DNA from: Eikenella longinqua
GTDB taxonomy: Bacteria; Pseudomonadota; Gammaproteobacteria; Burkholderiales; Neisseriaceae
NCBI RefSeq assembly: GCF_001648355.1
Contig: NZ_LXSL01000014.1
Coordinates: 1-64,000, forward strand
Reading direction: 5' to 3'
DNA length: 64,000 bases
Below the pieces are notes generated by a model, which was not told the origin of the DNA, made no database searches, and saw nothing but the letters and a program-made list of their open reading frames with translations. Shown one piece after another: positions 9,459 to 16,613 of this stretch. The position numbers were made by a program, and so were the translations under genes. Positions within the stretch are counted from its first letter, which is position 1. Each line of letters opens with the position of its first letter.

Positions 9459-11105
9459 TTACGGCGCGGGCGTATCGGCTTGTGCCGCTGCCTCGGCGCG
9501 CAGAGTTTGCGCCGCCGTTTCGAAGTCGTGCATAAAGTTGCCTTCGCCAAGCAGGGCCACGATGCCGCTGCGGATCAGGCTGCCGCGTACCTGCTCGTTG
9601 GCGCCGGACACCAGCACGCGGATGCCGCGCCCCTGCAAGCGTTGGATTACGCGCTCCAGCGTGAGGATGCCGGTCATGTCGATATACGGCACCCAGCGCA
9701 TGCGCAGCACCACGGCGCGCGGCTGGGTGTGGATGTCGGCCAGGGTTTTCTCAAATTTTTCCATCGCGCCGAAGAAGAAGGGGCCGTTTACGATAAACAT
9801 CTGCACGTCTTCCGGCAACGCTTCGGCATCGCCGCTGCTTTCGTCTTTGCGCACTTCCACCGCATTGGCCATCTGGCGCAGGAAATGCAGCGTGGCCAAA
9901 ATCACGCCGATATTCACCGCCACCACCAAATCCACCAGCACGGTGAGGGAAAAGGTGATGAGGAACAATGCGGTATCGGCACGCGGCGCACGGCGCAGCA
10001 TATTGATGCAGCGTTTGGGCTCGCTCATGTTCCAGGCTACCTGAAAAAGGATGGCGGCCAGTGCGGCCAGCGGAATATTGGCGGCCAAGGGTGCGGCCAG
10101 CAGCAAAATCAGCGCCAAAGTGAGAGAGTGAACCACGCCGGCGAGCGGGCTGTTGCCGCCCTGGCGGATGTTGGTGGCGGTGCGGGCGATGGCGCCGGTG
10201 GCCGCGAAGCCGCCGAAAAAGGGTGTGATAATGTTGGCCAAGCCCTGCCCAATCAGCTCTTGGTTGGAGCTGTGGCGCGTGCCGACCATGCCGTCGGCCA
10301 CCACGGCGGAAAGCAGCGATTCAATCGCGCCGAGCATGGCGATGGTAAACGCAGGCAGGATGAGCAGGGAAACCTGTACCCAAGTGAAGGCGGGCAGGGA
10401 GAAGCCGGGCAGCTTTTGCGGGATGGCGCCATAGGCTGAGCCGATGGTGGCCACATCTTTGAAATGAAACAGGCGTTGCAGCAGGGTGGCGGCGATGAGC
10501 ACCACCATCGGCGAGGGAATGCGCCGCAATTTGGGATGGCGCGGCACGCCGATGAGCAGAGCGAGGGATACCAGCCCCAGCGCGGTGGTGGCCGGGTGCA
10601 GCTGCGGCAGGCTGTGCAGCAGCGCGGCAAATTGCTCGTGAAAATGCTCGCCCGACGCCTTGGGCAGGCCGAAAAACGCCGCCCACTGCCCCACCCAAAT
10701 CACCACGCCGATGCCCGCCGTGAAGCCGAGGATAACCGGCATCGGGATAAAGCGGATCATCGCGCCGAGGCGGAAAATGCCCATTAAAAGCAGAATGATG
10801 CCCGCCAGAATGGTGGCGATTTGCAGGCCGTCGAAGCCGAATTTGGCAGTGATGCCCGCCAAAATGGCGATGAAGGCGCCGGTGGGGCCGGCAATCTGCA
10901 CGCGCGAGCCGCCGCACACCGCCACCACCAGCCCGGCCACAATCGCGGTGTAAATGCCCTGTTCCGGCTTCACGCCGGTGGCAATGGCGAAGGCCATTGA
11001 AAGCGGCAGCGCCACCACGCCCACAATCGCGCCCGCCGCCAGGTTGCGCAGCCAGTATTGCCGCGCCAAGAGCCCGACGCGGCCGGCTTCTATCCAAGCA
11101 ATCAT
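9459..11105 (-). CDS. SulP-family anion transporter with STAS domain
   Basis: A 548-residue inner membrane transporter. Residues 15-400 hold the SulP membrane domain. AGAIVGVVALPLSMAFAIA near residue 24 and VQIAGPTGAFIAIL near 70 are the signature segments. A cytosolic STAS domain covers about 440-540 (FFFGAMEKFEKTLAD, VVLRMRWVPYIDMTGI). SulP proteins carry sulfate, bicarbonate or dicarboxylates, and the sequence does not decide which. No carbonic anhydrase or sulfur gene is adjacent. The gene has an uptake sequence in frame (FQVA, about 10033-10046). It appears to be a single-gene unit. Confidence 0.9.
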   Translation of the reverse strand: MIAWIEAGRVGLLARQYWLRNLAAGAIVGVVALPLSMAFAIATGVKPEQGIYTAIVAGLVVAVCGGSRVQIAGPTGAFIAILAGITAKFGFDGLQIATILAGIILLLMGIFRLGAMIRFIPMPVILGFTAGIGVVIWVGQWAAFFGLPKASGEHFHEQFAALLHSLPQLHPATTALGLVSLALLIGVPRHPKLRRIPSPMVVLIAATLLQRLFHFKDVATIGSAYGAIPQKLPGFSLPAFTWVQVSLLILPAFTIAMLGAIESLLSAVVADGMVGTRHSSNQELIGQGLANIITPFFGGFAATGAIARTATNIRQGGNSPLAGVVHSLTLALILLLAAPLAANIPLAALAAILFQVAWNMSEPKRCINMLRRAPRADTALFLITFSLTVLVDLVVAVNIGVILATLHFLRQMANAVEVRKDESSGDAEALPEDVQMFIVNGPFFFGAMEKFEKTLADIHTQPRAVVLRMRWVPYIDMTGILTLERVIQRLQGRGIRVLVSGANEQVRGSLIRSGIVALLGEGNFMHDFETAAQTLRAEAAAQADTPAP

Positions 11106-11746
11106 GTGTTTGCCATCTGTAAAAAGATATAAATTATACGCCGCTGAAGGAGCGCTGACCAGCGTGGAGGGGCGGATGGTCGGAATTTGGCGGTAGCGGG
11201 TTTGGTCGGTATTTTGCCGGCGCGGGGGCGGCCGGTTTCAGGTAGCCTGAAGCTGTATGTATCGGGCAGGCAATCATTCCGATTGTTGGTTGTGGCAGAT
11301 GTGGGCTGCAAGCGGGTTCACGCGCGGAATGCGGCGTAAATATTTACTTTTGCCCGCGCCGTTTGCCAGCCGATGCCGGGCGGGATAGCATGCCAATAGA
11401 TTAATGTTTGGTTTGTTGCAAACGAAGCATAGGGCTACCTGAAAAAGGCCGAGCAGATTTTTCAGGTAGCCTCTAAGCGGGACGGTGGTAAGGCAAGAGG
11501 CTACCTGAAAAATGCAAGCTTTAGGCAGCAAAAGCTGCAAGCCTGAATAAACAGCATACGCTTTCGGCAATCGTTTCCCGCATACTAGAATGCGTTGGAT
11601 TTTTTGCTTTGCAGAAACTTGGCTTTTTGGGAAGCATTGTTTTAATTTTTCTGAAACTGCGCTTTCAGGTAAGCCAGTATAGAGTGCAAGTGTTTAGTAC
11701 GCGGTTTTGGAATCTTTCTGACAACCCGTGTTAAACCAAACAGGAA
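11106..11746. other. Intergenic region with uptake sequences, no gene seen
   Basis: Between the SulP start and the recQ terminator lie about 640 bases. They contain an inverted uptake-sequence pair (11433-11472), single copies near 11231 and 11499, and one small inverted repeat (CGCATactagaATGCG, about 11578-11594). A 98-codon frame on the minus strand is built largely from these repeats and is not convincing. No tRNA fold was seen. Confidence 0.6.
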
Positions 11747-11804
11747 AGGCTACCTGAAAACGAGCTTCGCAAGTTTCTGCGCAGCGAAAATTTTCAGGTA
11801 GCCT
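11747..11804 (-). terminator. Uptake-sequence pair, terminator for recQ
   Basis: AGGCTACCTGAAAA and TTTTCAGGTAGCCT are 30 bases apart. The loop includes its own stem (TTCGCaagtttctGCGcaGCGAA). It lies 22 bases past the recQ stop codon. Confidence 0.65.
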
Positions 11805-11825
11805 TTTGGCGTTTCGGGCAAAGGC

Positions 11826-13664
11826 TTATGAAGCGGCTTCGGGCGGCGGGCCTGCCTCTGCGTTATCCTGCACAAACTGTGCGCACACTTGGAGGATGTC
11901 GCTGCCGAATTTTTGGATTTTGGCTTCGCCCAGGCCGTAGATAGAGGGGAGGTCGGCGGGGGTGGCGGGGCGCTGCTGCACGATGTCTTGCAGGGTGCGG
12001 TCGCCGCAGATGATGTAGGCGGGCACGTTGTCGGTGCGGGCGCGTTCGGTGCGCCATTGGCGCAGGGCTTGCCACAGGCGTTCTTCGCGTTCGGTGCGCA
12101 GCCATTGTTCACGAGGGGTGCGGGTGGCGGATTTGGCGCGTTTGAGCGGGCGCAGCATGATGTTTTGCTTGCCTTGCAATACGGGGCGGGCGGCTTCGGT
12201 GAGCAGCAGGGCGTGGTAGTTTTGCGGGTCGGTGGCGAGGAGGCCTTGGCCGATGCATTGGCGGATTACGCCGCGCCATTCTTTGTCGGAGAGGGCGGTG
12301 CCGATGCCGTAGGTGGAGAGCTGATCGTGGCGGTTTTGGCGTATCCAGTCGTCGGCTTTGCCGCGCAATACGTTGATGACATAGCCGGCGGCGAAACGCT
12401 GGCCGACGCGGTAGATGCAGCTCAACAGTTTTTGCACGTTTTCGGTGGCGTCGAAGCGCACGGGGGGGTGCAGGCAGTTGTCGCAGTGGCCGCAGGGGGG
12501 GCTGTCTTCGCCGAAGTGGCGCAGCAGGGCGGCGCGGCGGCAGCCGGAGGTTTCGCACACGGCAAACATGGCTTCGAGCTTTTGCTGCTCGATTTGTTTT
12601 TGGAAGTCGCTGCTGTTGCCGGTTTGGATGCGTTCGCGCAAGAGGGCGTAGTCGTTGAGGCCGTAGCACAGCCAGCTGGCGGCGGGCTGGCCGTCGCGCC
12701 CGGCGCGCCCGCTTTCTTGGTAGAAATGTTCGATGCTCTGGGGCATGTCGAGGTGGGCGACGAAGCGCACGTCGGGCTTGTCGATACCCATGCCGAAGGC
12801 CACGGTGGCCACGATGATGAGGCCTTCTTCGCGGGTGAAGCGGTGTTGGTGTTCGTTGCGCTCTTCCATGCTGAGGCCGGCGTGGTAGGGCAGGGCGCGG
12901 TAGCCGTGTTCGCACAAAAAGGCAGCGGTATCTTCCACTTTTTTGCGGCTCAGGCAATAGACGATGCCGCTTTCGCCGCTAGGGCGGTGGCTGAGGAAGT
13001 CGAGCAGCTGCTTTTTGCCGTTGTTTTTTTCGATAATTTGGTAGTAGATGTTGGGGCGGTCGAAGCTGGCGACGAATTCGGGGGCGTTTTCCAGATGGAG
13101 GTAGTGTTTGATGTCGGCGCGGGTTTCGGCGTCGGCGGTGGCGGTGAGGGCGATGCGGGGGATGGCGGGGTAGCGCTCGGCGAGGAGGCCGAGCTGTCGG
13201 TATTCGGGGCGGAAGTCGTGCCCCCACTGGCTCACGCAGTGGGCTTCGTCGATGGCGAAGAGGCTGATTTCGGTGTGGTCGAGAAAGCGCAGGAAGCGTT
13301 CGCTCACCAGGCGCTCGGGGGACACATAAAGCAGTTTCAGGTAGCCTGCTTCGATTTCGTCGGCGGTTTGGCGGATTTGGCTGCTGCCGATGCCGCTGTG
13401 CACGCTGGCGGCAGCCACGCCTGCGGCTTGCAGGGCGGCCACTTGGTCGTCCATCAGGGCAATCAGCGGGGACACCACAACGGTCAGCCCGCGCCGCATC
13501 AGGGCGGGGATTTGATAACACAATGATTTGCCGCCGCCGGTGGGCATGAGCACGAGCAGGCTTTCGCCGCCGGCCAGCATATTGACGATTTCTTCCTGCC
13601 GGCCGCGGAAGGCGTGGTAGCCGAAAACGTCGCGCAGAATGCTGAGGGCGGCTGGCTGGGGCAT
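11826..13664 (-). CDS. recQ: ATP-dependent DNA helicase RecQ
   Basis: A 612-residue superfamily 2 helicase that unwinds DNA 3' to 5' in recombination and repair. Motif I is LMPTGGGKSLCYQIPAL near residue 40, motif II DEAH near 140, and motif VI QESGRAGRDG near 320. The zinc-binding cysteines (CETSGCRR..., CGHCDNC) lie at about 375-400. A winged helix follows, and an HRDC domain ends the protein (RTEREERLWQALRQWRTERA, SIYGLGEAKIQKFG). In Neisseria RecQ promotes pilin antigenic variation. An in-frame uptake sequence encodes GYLK just before LLYVSPERL. Two runs of seven G's lie near 12472 and 12495. Confidence 0.97.
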   Translation of the reverse strand: MPQPAALSILRDVFGYHAFRGRQEEIVNMLAGGESLLVLMPTGGGKSLCYQIPALMRRGLTVVVSPLIALMDDQVAALQAAGVAAASVHSGIGSSQIRQTADEIEAGYLKLLYVSPERLVSERFLRFLDHTEISLFAIDEAHCVSQWGHDFRPEYRQLGLLAERYPAIPRIALTATADAETRADIKHYLHLENAPEFVASFDRPNIYYQIIEKNNGKKQLLDFLSHRPSGESGIVYCLSRKKVEDTAAFLCEHGYRALPYHAGLSMEERNEHQHRFTREEGLIIVATVAFGMGIDKPDVRFVAHLDMPQSIEHFYQESGRAGRDGQPAASWLCYGLNDYALLRERIQTGNSSDFQKQIEQQKLEAMFAVCETSGCRRAALLRHFGEDSPPCGHCDNCLHPPVRFDATENVQKLLSCIYRVGQRFAAGYVINVLRGKADDWIRQNRHDQLSTYGIGTALSDKEWRGVIRQCIGQGLLATDPQNYHALLLTEAARPVLQGKQNIMLRPLKRAKSATRTPREQWLRTEREERLWQALRQWRTERARTDNVPAYIICGDRTLQDIVQQRPATPADLPSIYGLGEAKIQKFGSDILQVCAQFVQDNAEAGPPPEAAS

Positions 13665-13696
13665 GGGTGGGTTTTCCGTTGGCGGGGTTTGTTGGA

Positions 13697-13741
13697 TATA
13701 ATGGCGCGGATTTTATAGCGTTTGAAGGCTACCTGAAAGGA
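13697..13741 (+). promoter_or_regulatory. -10 box and uptake-sequence-derived ribosome site for the lipoprotein gene
   Basis: TATAAT at 13697-13702 is a perfect -10 element with a poor -35 (TTCCGT) 17 bases before it. AGGCTACCTGAAAGGA at 13726-13741 is an uptake sequence whose end supplies the AAAGGA ribosome site 5 bases before the ATG at 13747. Confidence 0.5.
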
Positions 13742-13746
13742 TTTTT

Positions 13747-14175
13747 ATGCGATTGAGCAGATTTGTGCCGCTGTGTGCGGCGCTGGCGTTGGCGGGCTGT
13801 CCGAGCATGGGCGGGCCGAGCCTCGGCGGCAGTTGGAAGGAAAACGGCGTGAGCCCGAACGGCAATGTGCGCCACGAAATCGACACCGCCAGCATTCAGA
13901 AAACCGGCAGCCGCGTAAGCTTCCGCGAGCGGATTACCGTGGCCAACCCGAAAACCGAGCATTATGCAAACACGCCGCATTTTAAAACGGCGGTAAACCA
14001 ATGGCAGGTGGATTGCAGCGCGCGCACGCGCCGGCTGGTGTCGGTGGAGATGTGGGACGCTTCGGGCAACAAGCTGGCCTCGCACCAATACGGTATGAGC
14101 AGGCAGGCGGTGCCGGTGGTGAAAGGTTCGGCCGGCGGCAGGCAGTTTGAAGCGGCTTGCGGCCGTTCGTTGTAA
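13747..14175 (+). CDS. Small lipoprotein, surface-adhesin E-like
   Basis: A 142-residue lipoprotein. The signal peptide ends in the lipobox LAGC, so Cys18 would be lipidated. The mature part (GSWKENGVSPNGNVRHEIDT, RVSFRERITV, WQVDCSARTRRLVSVEMWD) follows the pattern of the surface-adhesin E-like family of Neisseria-related bacteria. Two later cysteines (WQVDC and AACGRSL) could form a disulfide. The family assignment comes from pattern only. The gene is divergent from recQ and followed 20 bases later by a coiled-coil exported protein, probably on the same transcript. Confidence 0.72.
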   Translation: MRLSRFVPLCAALALAGCPSMGGPSLGGSWKENGVSPNGNVRHEIDTASIQKTGSRVSFRERITVANPKTEHYANTPHFKTAVNQWQVDCSARTRRLVSVEMWDASGNKLASHQYGMSRQAVPVVKGSAGGRQFEAACGRSL

Positions 14176-14195
14176 ACAACCAGGAGGGAATGATG

Positions 14196-14525
14196 ATGAA
14201 GATTCGTATGATTGCGGCCTTGAGCCTGCTGGCTGCCGCCGCGCCGGCACTGGCGGAAGATGCGGCGCAAACCGAGCTCTTGAGCGCGCAGATGGCCTAT
14301 CAGGAAGCGCTCAAGGCGCGAACCGACAACGGCAGTCGTGTGGCCACGCTGCGCAGCCGCTTGGAATCGGCGCAGGCCACCGTGCAGCAGAAACAGGCGG
14401 AAATCGTGCAGCTGCAAACGCAACTGAACGAGGCCGACGTGGCGGCGCAGCAGTCGAACAGCACGCTGGAAGAAGCCGGCCGCCGGCTGGATGCGGCTTG
14501 GATGGCGGTGCGCGGGCAGCGTTAG
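14196..14525 (+). CDS. Exported coiled-coil protein, function unknown
   Basis: A 109-residue protein with a signal peptide (MKIRMIAALSLLAAAAPALA, residues 1-20). The rest is almost all helix with heptad-like spacing (RVATLRSRLESAQATVQQKQ, then AEIVQLQTQLNEADVAAQQS), so a periplasmic coiled coil. Three ATGs stand in a row. The last, at 14196, is best spaced from AGGAGGG (14182-14188). No cysteine or catalytic motif is visible and I do not recognise the family. It follows the lipoprotein gene closely and may work with it at the envelope. Confidence 0.68.
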   Translation: MKIRMIAALSLLAAAAPALAEDAAQTELLSAQMAYQEALKARTDNGSRVATLRSRLESAQATVQQKQAEIVQLQTQLNEADVAAQQSNSTLEEAGRRLDAAWMAVRGQR

Positions 14526-14603
14526 TTTTTGCCCGAACGGTGTGAGCTTTGCAGGAACTTGCCTTCCTGCGGAAAGCTCGTTTTCACTGCGTTGAAGCCG
14601 ATA

Positions 14604-14645
14604 TTTTCAGGTAGCCTCTATGTGAGATGGGAGGCTACCTGAAAA
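14604..14645 (+). terminator. Uptake-sequence pair after the coiled-coil gene
   Basis: TTTTCAGGTAGCCT and AGGCTACCTGAAAA face outward-in across 14 bases, about 80 bases after the stop codon, directly before a Correia element. Confidence 0.55.
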
Positions 14646-14646
14646 A

Positions 14647-14752
14647 TATAGTGGATTAAATTTAAACCAGTACAGTGTTGCCTCGCCTTGCCGTACTATC
14701 TGTACTGTCTGCGACTTCGTCGCCTTGTCCTGATTTTTGTTAATCCACTATA
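14647..14752 (+). repeat. Correia-type repeat (short form), copy 1
   Basis: A 106-bp element bounded by TATAGTGGATTAA and TTAATCCACTATA. The core (cctcgccttgccgtac, tgtactgtctgcgact) matches the Correia repeat-enclosed element of Neisseria as I remember it. A TTGTCC box and a TATAAT formed at the right edge (14725-14730 and 14749-14754) are 18 bases apart and point right, the known Correia promoter layout. The next gene to the right is on the other strand. Confidence 0.85.
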
Positions 14753-14847
14753 ATTTTGCCCGGCCTACCGCAGGCAAGCACAACAAAGGCTACCTGAAAA
14801 CCGGAAGTGGTTTAACTGCGTTGAAGCGCACGCTTTCAGGTAGCCAT

Positions 14848-14885
14848 AAGCAAACAGGCAGACCGCAAAGTCTGCCTGTTTGCTT
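14848..14885 (-). terminator. Terminator for the exported protein gene at 14902
   Basis: A perfect 15-bp stem (AAGCAAACAGGCAGA / TCTGCCTGTTTGCTT) with an 8-base loop lies 16 bases past the stop codon. An uptake-sequence pair (14787-14845) lies just beyond it. Confidence 0.8.
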
Positions 14886-14901
14886 GTATCGGCCGTAAGG
14901 C

Positions 14902-15357
14902 TTAGTTGCCGAATACGGAGCGGTTGCCGGAGAATACTTGGCTGGTGTAGTCGCAACCGGCGCTGCTGTTTTTGCAGCCGGGGATGGTTACGGTGAGGGT
15001 GTAGCGGCCGCTGCGGTTGGCGCGCCAGCCGAACATGGGGCTGTCGTCGTCTTCGGTGTTGGCCTGGATGGTTTGGCCGTTGGCGGCTTTCAGGGTGAGG
15101 TCGATGTTGTCGCACTCGCGGTCGCAGTCGGCGAAGAAGCTGTAGTATTTGCCGGCGGTGAGCTGCACGTGGTGGGTTTTCTGCTCGCCTACTTTGGCGC
15201 GGCCGCTGAACAGGTTGGTTTGGCGGGCACCGCGGTCTTTGCTGCGTACGGCGGTGGTGTTGAATTGTTTGGCTTCGGCCAGCCAGCCGTCTTGATCAAC
15301 AGCTAGGGCGGGGGCGGCAATCAGGGCGGCCAGGGCCAATACGGTGAATTTCTGCAT
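14902..15357 (-). CDS. Exported cysteine-paired protein, single domain
   Basis: A 151-residue protein with a signal peptide (MQKFTVLALAALIAAPALAV). One domain of about 125 residues follows: DGWLAEAKQFN, KYYSFFADCDRECDNIDLTL, DDDSPMFGWRANRSGRYTLT, GCKNSSAGCDYTSQVFSGN. Four cysteines in two pairs suggest two disulfides. The strand-rich layout, ending in an ASGRYTLTV-like segment, recalls the pre-peptidase C-terminal (PPC) fold, but that is a guess. The neighbouring gene at 15542 encodes two tandem copies of the same domain. I know no function. Confidence 0.78.
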   Translation of the reverse strand: MQKFTVLALAALIAAPALAVDQDGWLAEAKQFNTTAVRSKDRGARQTNLFSGRAKVGEQKTHHVQLTAGKYYSFFADCDRECDNIDLTLKAANGQTIQANTEDDDSPMFGWRANRSGRYTLTVTIPGCKNSSAGCDYTSQVFSGNRSVFGN

Positions 15358-15495
15358 GTTGTTTCCTTTGGTTTAAGTGAAAAGGTGGTGGCATTATAAT
15401 GTAAACTAGAGAAATACTCTATTTTTTTGTGTTTTTAAAATCATTGCATTAGATTGTTTGTAAAATAATGGTCGGTGTGTGTAAGGCGGGGAAAA

Positions 15496-15521
15496 AGGCT
15501 ACCTGAAATTTCAGGTAGCCT
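15496..15521 (-). terminator. Perfect 26-bp uptake-sequence palindrome
   Basis: AGGCTACCTGAAA is followed directly by TTTCAGGTAGCCT with no loop bases, then TTTTGG on the plus strand. It sits 20 bases past the stop codon of the two-domain exported protein gene. Confidence 0.7.
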
Positions 15522-15541
15522 TTTGGCTTTAAGCGTGAGGT

Positions 15542-16348
15542 TTATTCAAATACGGCTTTGTTGCCCACGAATACTTGGCTGCTGTATTCGCATTGGGCGG
15601 AATCGCATTTGGGGACGGTAACGATGAGGGTGTAGCGGCCGCTGCGGTTGGTGCGCCAGCCGAACATGGGGGAGTCGTCGTCGTTGGTGTCTTCTTTGAT
15701 CACGCGGCCGTCGGCGGCTTTGAGGCTGAGGTCGATGTCGGTGCAGTCGTAGCCGCAGTCGGCGAAGAAGCTGTAGTATTTGCCGGCGCTGAGCTGCACG
15801 GTGTGGCTTTGGGATTGCTCTTTAGCCAGGCTGCCGTTGAAGATTTGGGCTTGGCGGGCTTGGCGGTCTTTGCGGTGTACGATGTCGCGGTTCATTTTTT
15901 GGGCGCGGGGCAGCCAGGGGCTTTGCTCGAAGGCTTGGGCGCTGTAGTCGCAGCCGGCGCTGTCTTGGCAGGCGGGCATGCTGACGGTGAGTTTGTATTC
16001 GCCGCTCTGGGCTACGTTCCAGCTGATGATGGGGTTGTCATCGGTGTCGGTGTCTTGTTTGAGGGTTTGGCCGCTGCTGTCGGCCAGGGCGAGGTCGAGG
16101 TTGGAGCATTGGCGGTCGCAGTCGGCGAAGAAGGAGTATTGTTTGCCGGCTTCGAGGCGGATGGTGTGGCTTTCGCTGCGGCCTTGGCGCAGTTTGCCGG
16201 TGAAGAGCTGGATTTGGCGGGCGGCATCGTCGCGTTCGCGTACGATGTTGCGGTTGATTTGCTGGGCTTCGGCCAGCCAGCCGTCGTCGGCGGCGAAGGC
16301 GGGGGCGGCCAGCAGGGCGGCGATGGCGGTGAGTGTGAGGTGTTTCAT
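15542..16348 (-). CDS. Exported cysteine-paired protein, tandem two-domain form
   Basis: A 268-residue protein with a signal peptide (residues 1-19, ending FAA). Two repeats of the domain seen in the downstream gene follow: repeat 1 at about 20-140 (YSFFADCDRQCSNLDLAL, GCDYSAQAFEQ) and repeat 2 at 145-268 (YSFFADCGYDCTDIDLSL, CEYSSQVFVGN). Each keeps four cysteines. Repeat 2 shares DDDSPMFGW and NRSGRYTL with the single-domain neighbour and is closer to it than to repeat 1, so the copies arose in steps or have been partly homogenised. Family and function are unknown. A periplasmic or surface binding role is plausible. Confidence 0.78.
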   Translation of the reverse strand: MKHLTLTAIAALLAAPAFAADDGWLAEAQQINRNIVRERDDAARQIQLFTGKLRQGRSESHTIRLEAGKQYSFFADCDRQCSNLDLALADSSGQTLKQDTDTDDNPIISWNVAQSGEYKLTVSMPACQDSAGCDYSAQAFEQSPWLPRAQKMNRDIVHRKDRQARQAQIFNGSLAKEQSQSHTVQLSAGKYYSFFADCGYDCTDIDLSLKAADGRVIKEDTNDDDSPMFGWRTNRSGRYTLIVTVPKCDSAQCEYSSQVFVGNKAVFE

Positions 16349-16467
16349 TTTGGTTTGTCCTTTTGTTTGGTTAAAGGGGGGGAAAGGGTACAGCGGCGGG
16401 GATTATAAGCAAAATGTTTGTGGTTTGCTAAGGATTTTTAAGGCGGGAAGTGCTGTGGATAGGCAGG

Positions 16468-16509
16468 AGGCTACCTGAAAAATGGGGCGGTATATTTTTC
16501 AGGTAGCCT
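16468..16509. repeat. Inverted uptake-sequence pair
   Basis: AGGCTACCTGAAAAA and TTTTTCAGGTAGCCT are about 12 bases apart, between the exported protein gene and the OPT gene. A further copy at about 16527 is next to the OPT terminator. Confidence 0.7.
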
Positions 16510-16546
16510 TTGTGTGGCTGGAAGGGGCTACCTGAAAACGCTGCGG

Positions 16547-16578
16547 CAAAAAAGCCGCCCGAGATGAATCGGGCGGCT
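16547..16578 (-). terminator. Rho-independent terminator of the OPT gene
   Basis: Read on the minus strand, a 10-bp stem (AGCCGCCCGA / TCGGGCGGCT) with a 6-base loop is followed by TTTTTT. It lies about 35 bases past the stop codon. Confidence 0.9.
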
Positions 16579-16613
16579 GTTTCTCTAGCTGTTTTCAGTT
16601 GTTTTATCGGGGC

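Noticed and set aside
12472..12501. Two runs of seven G's in recQ, with others in the amidase gene (about 4642) and gdhB (about 32164), as phase-variation tracts
   Set aside because: Seven is short for switching tracts in this family, the genes are housekeeping, and the region is GC-rich enough for such runs by chance.
11889..13526. A 545-codon open frame antisense to recQ
   Set aside because: Same reason: composition of a shadow frame and no motif, while RecQ is intact on the other strand.
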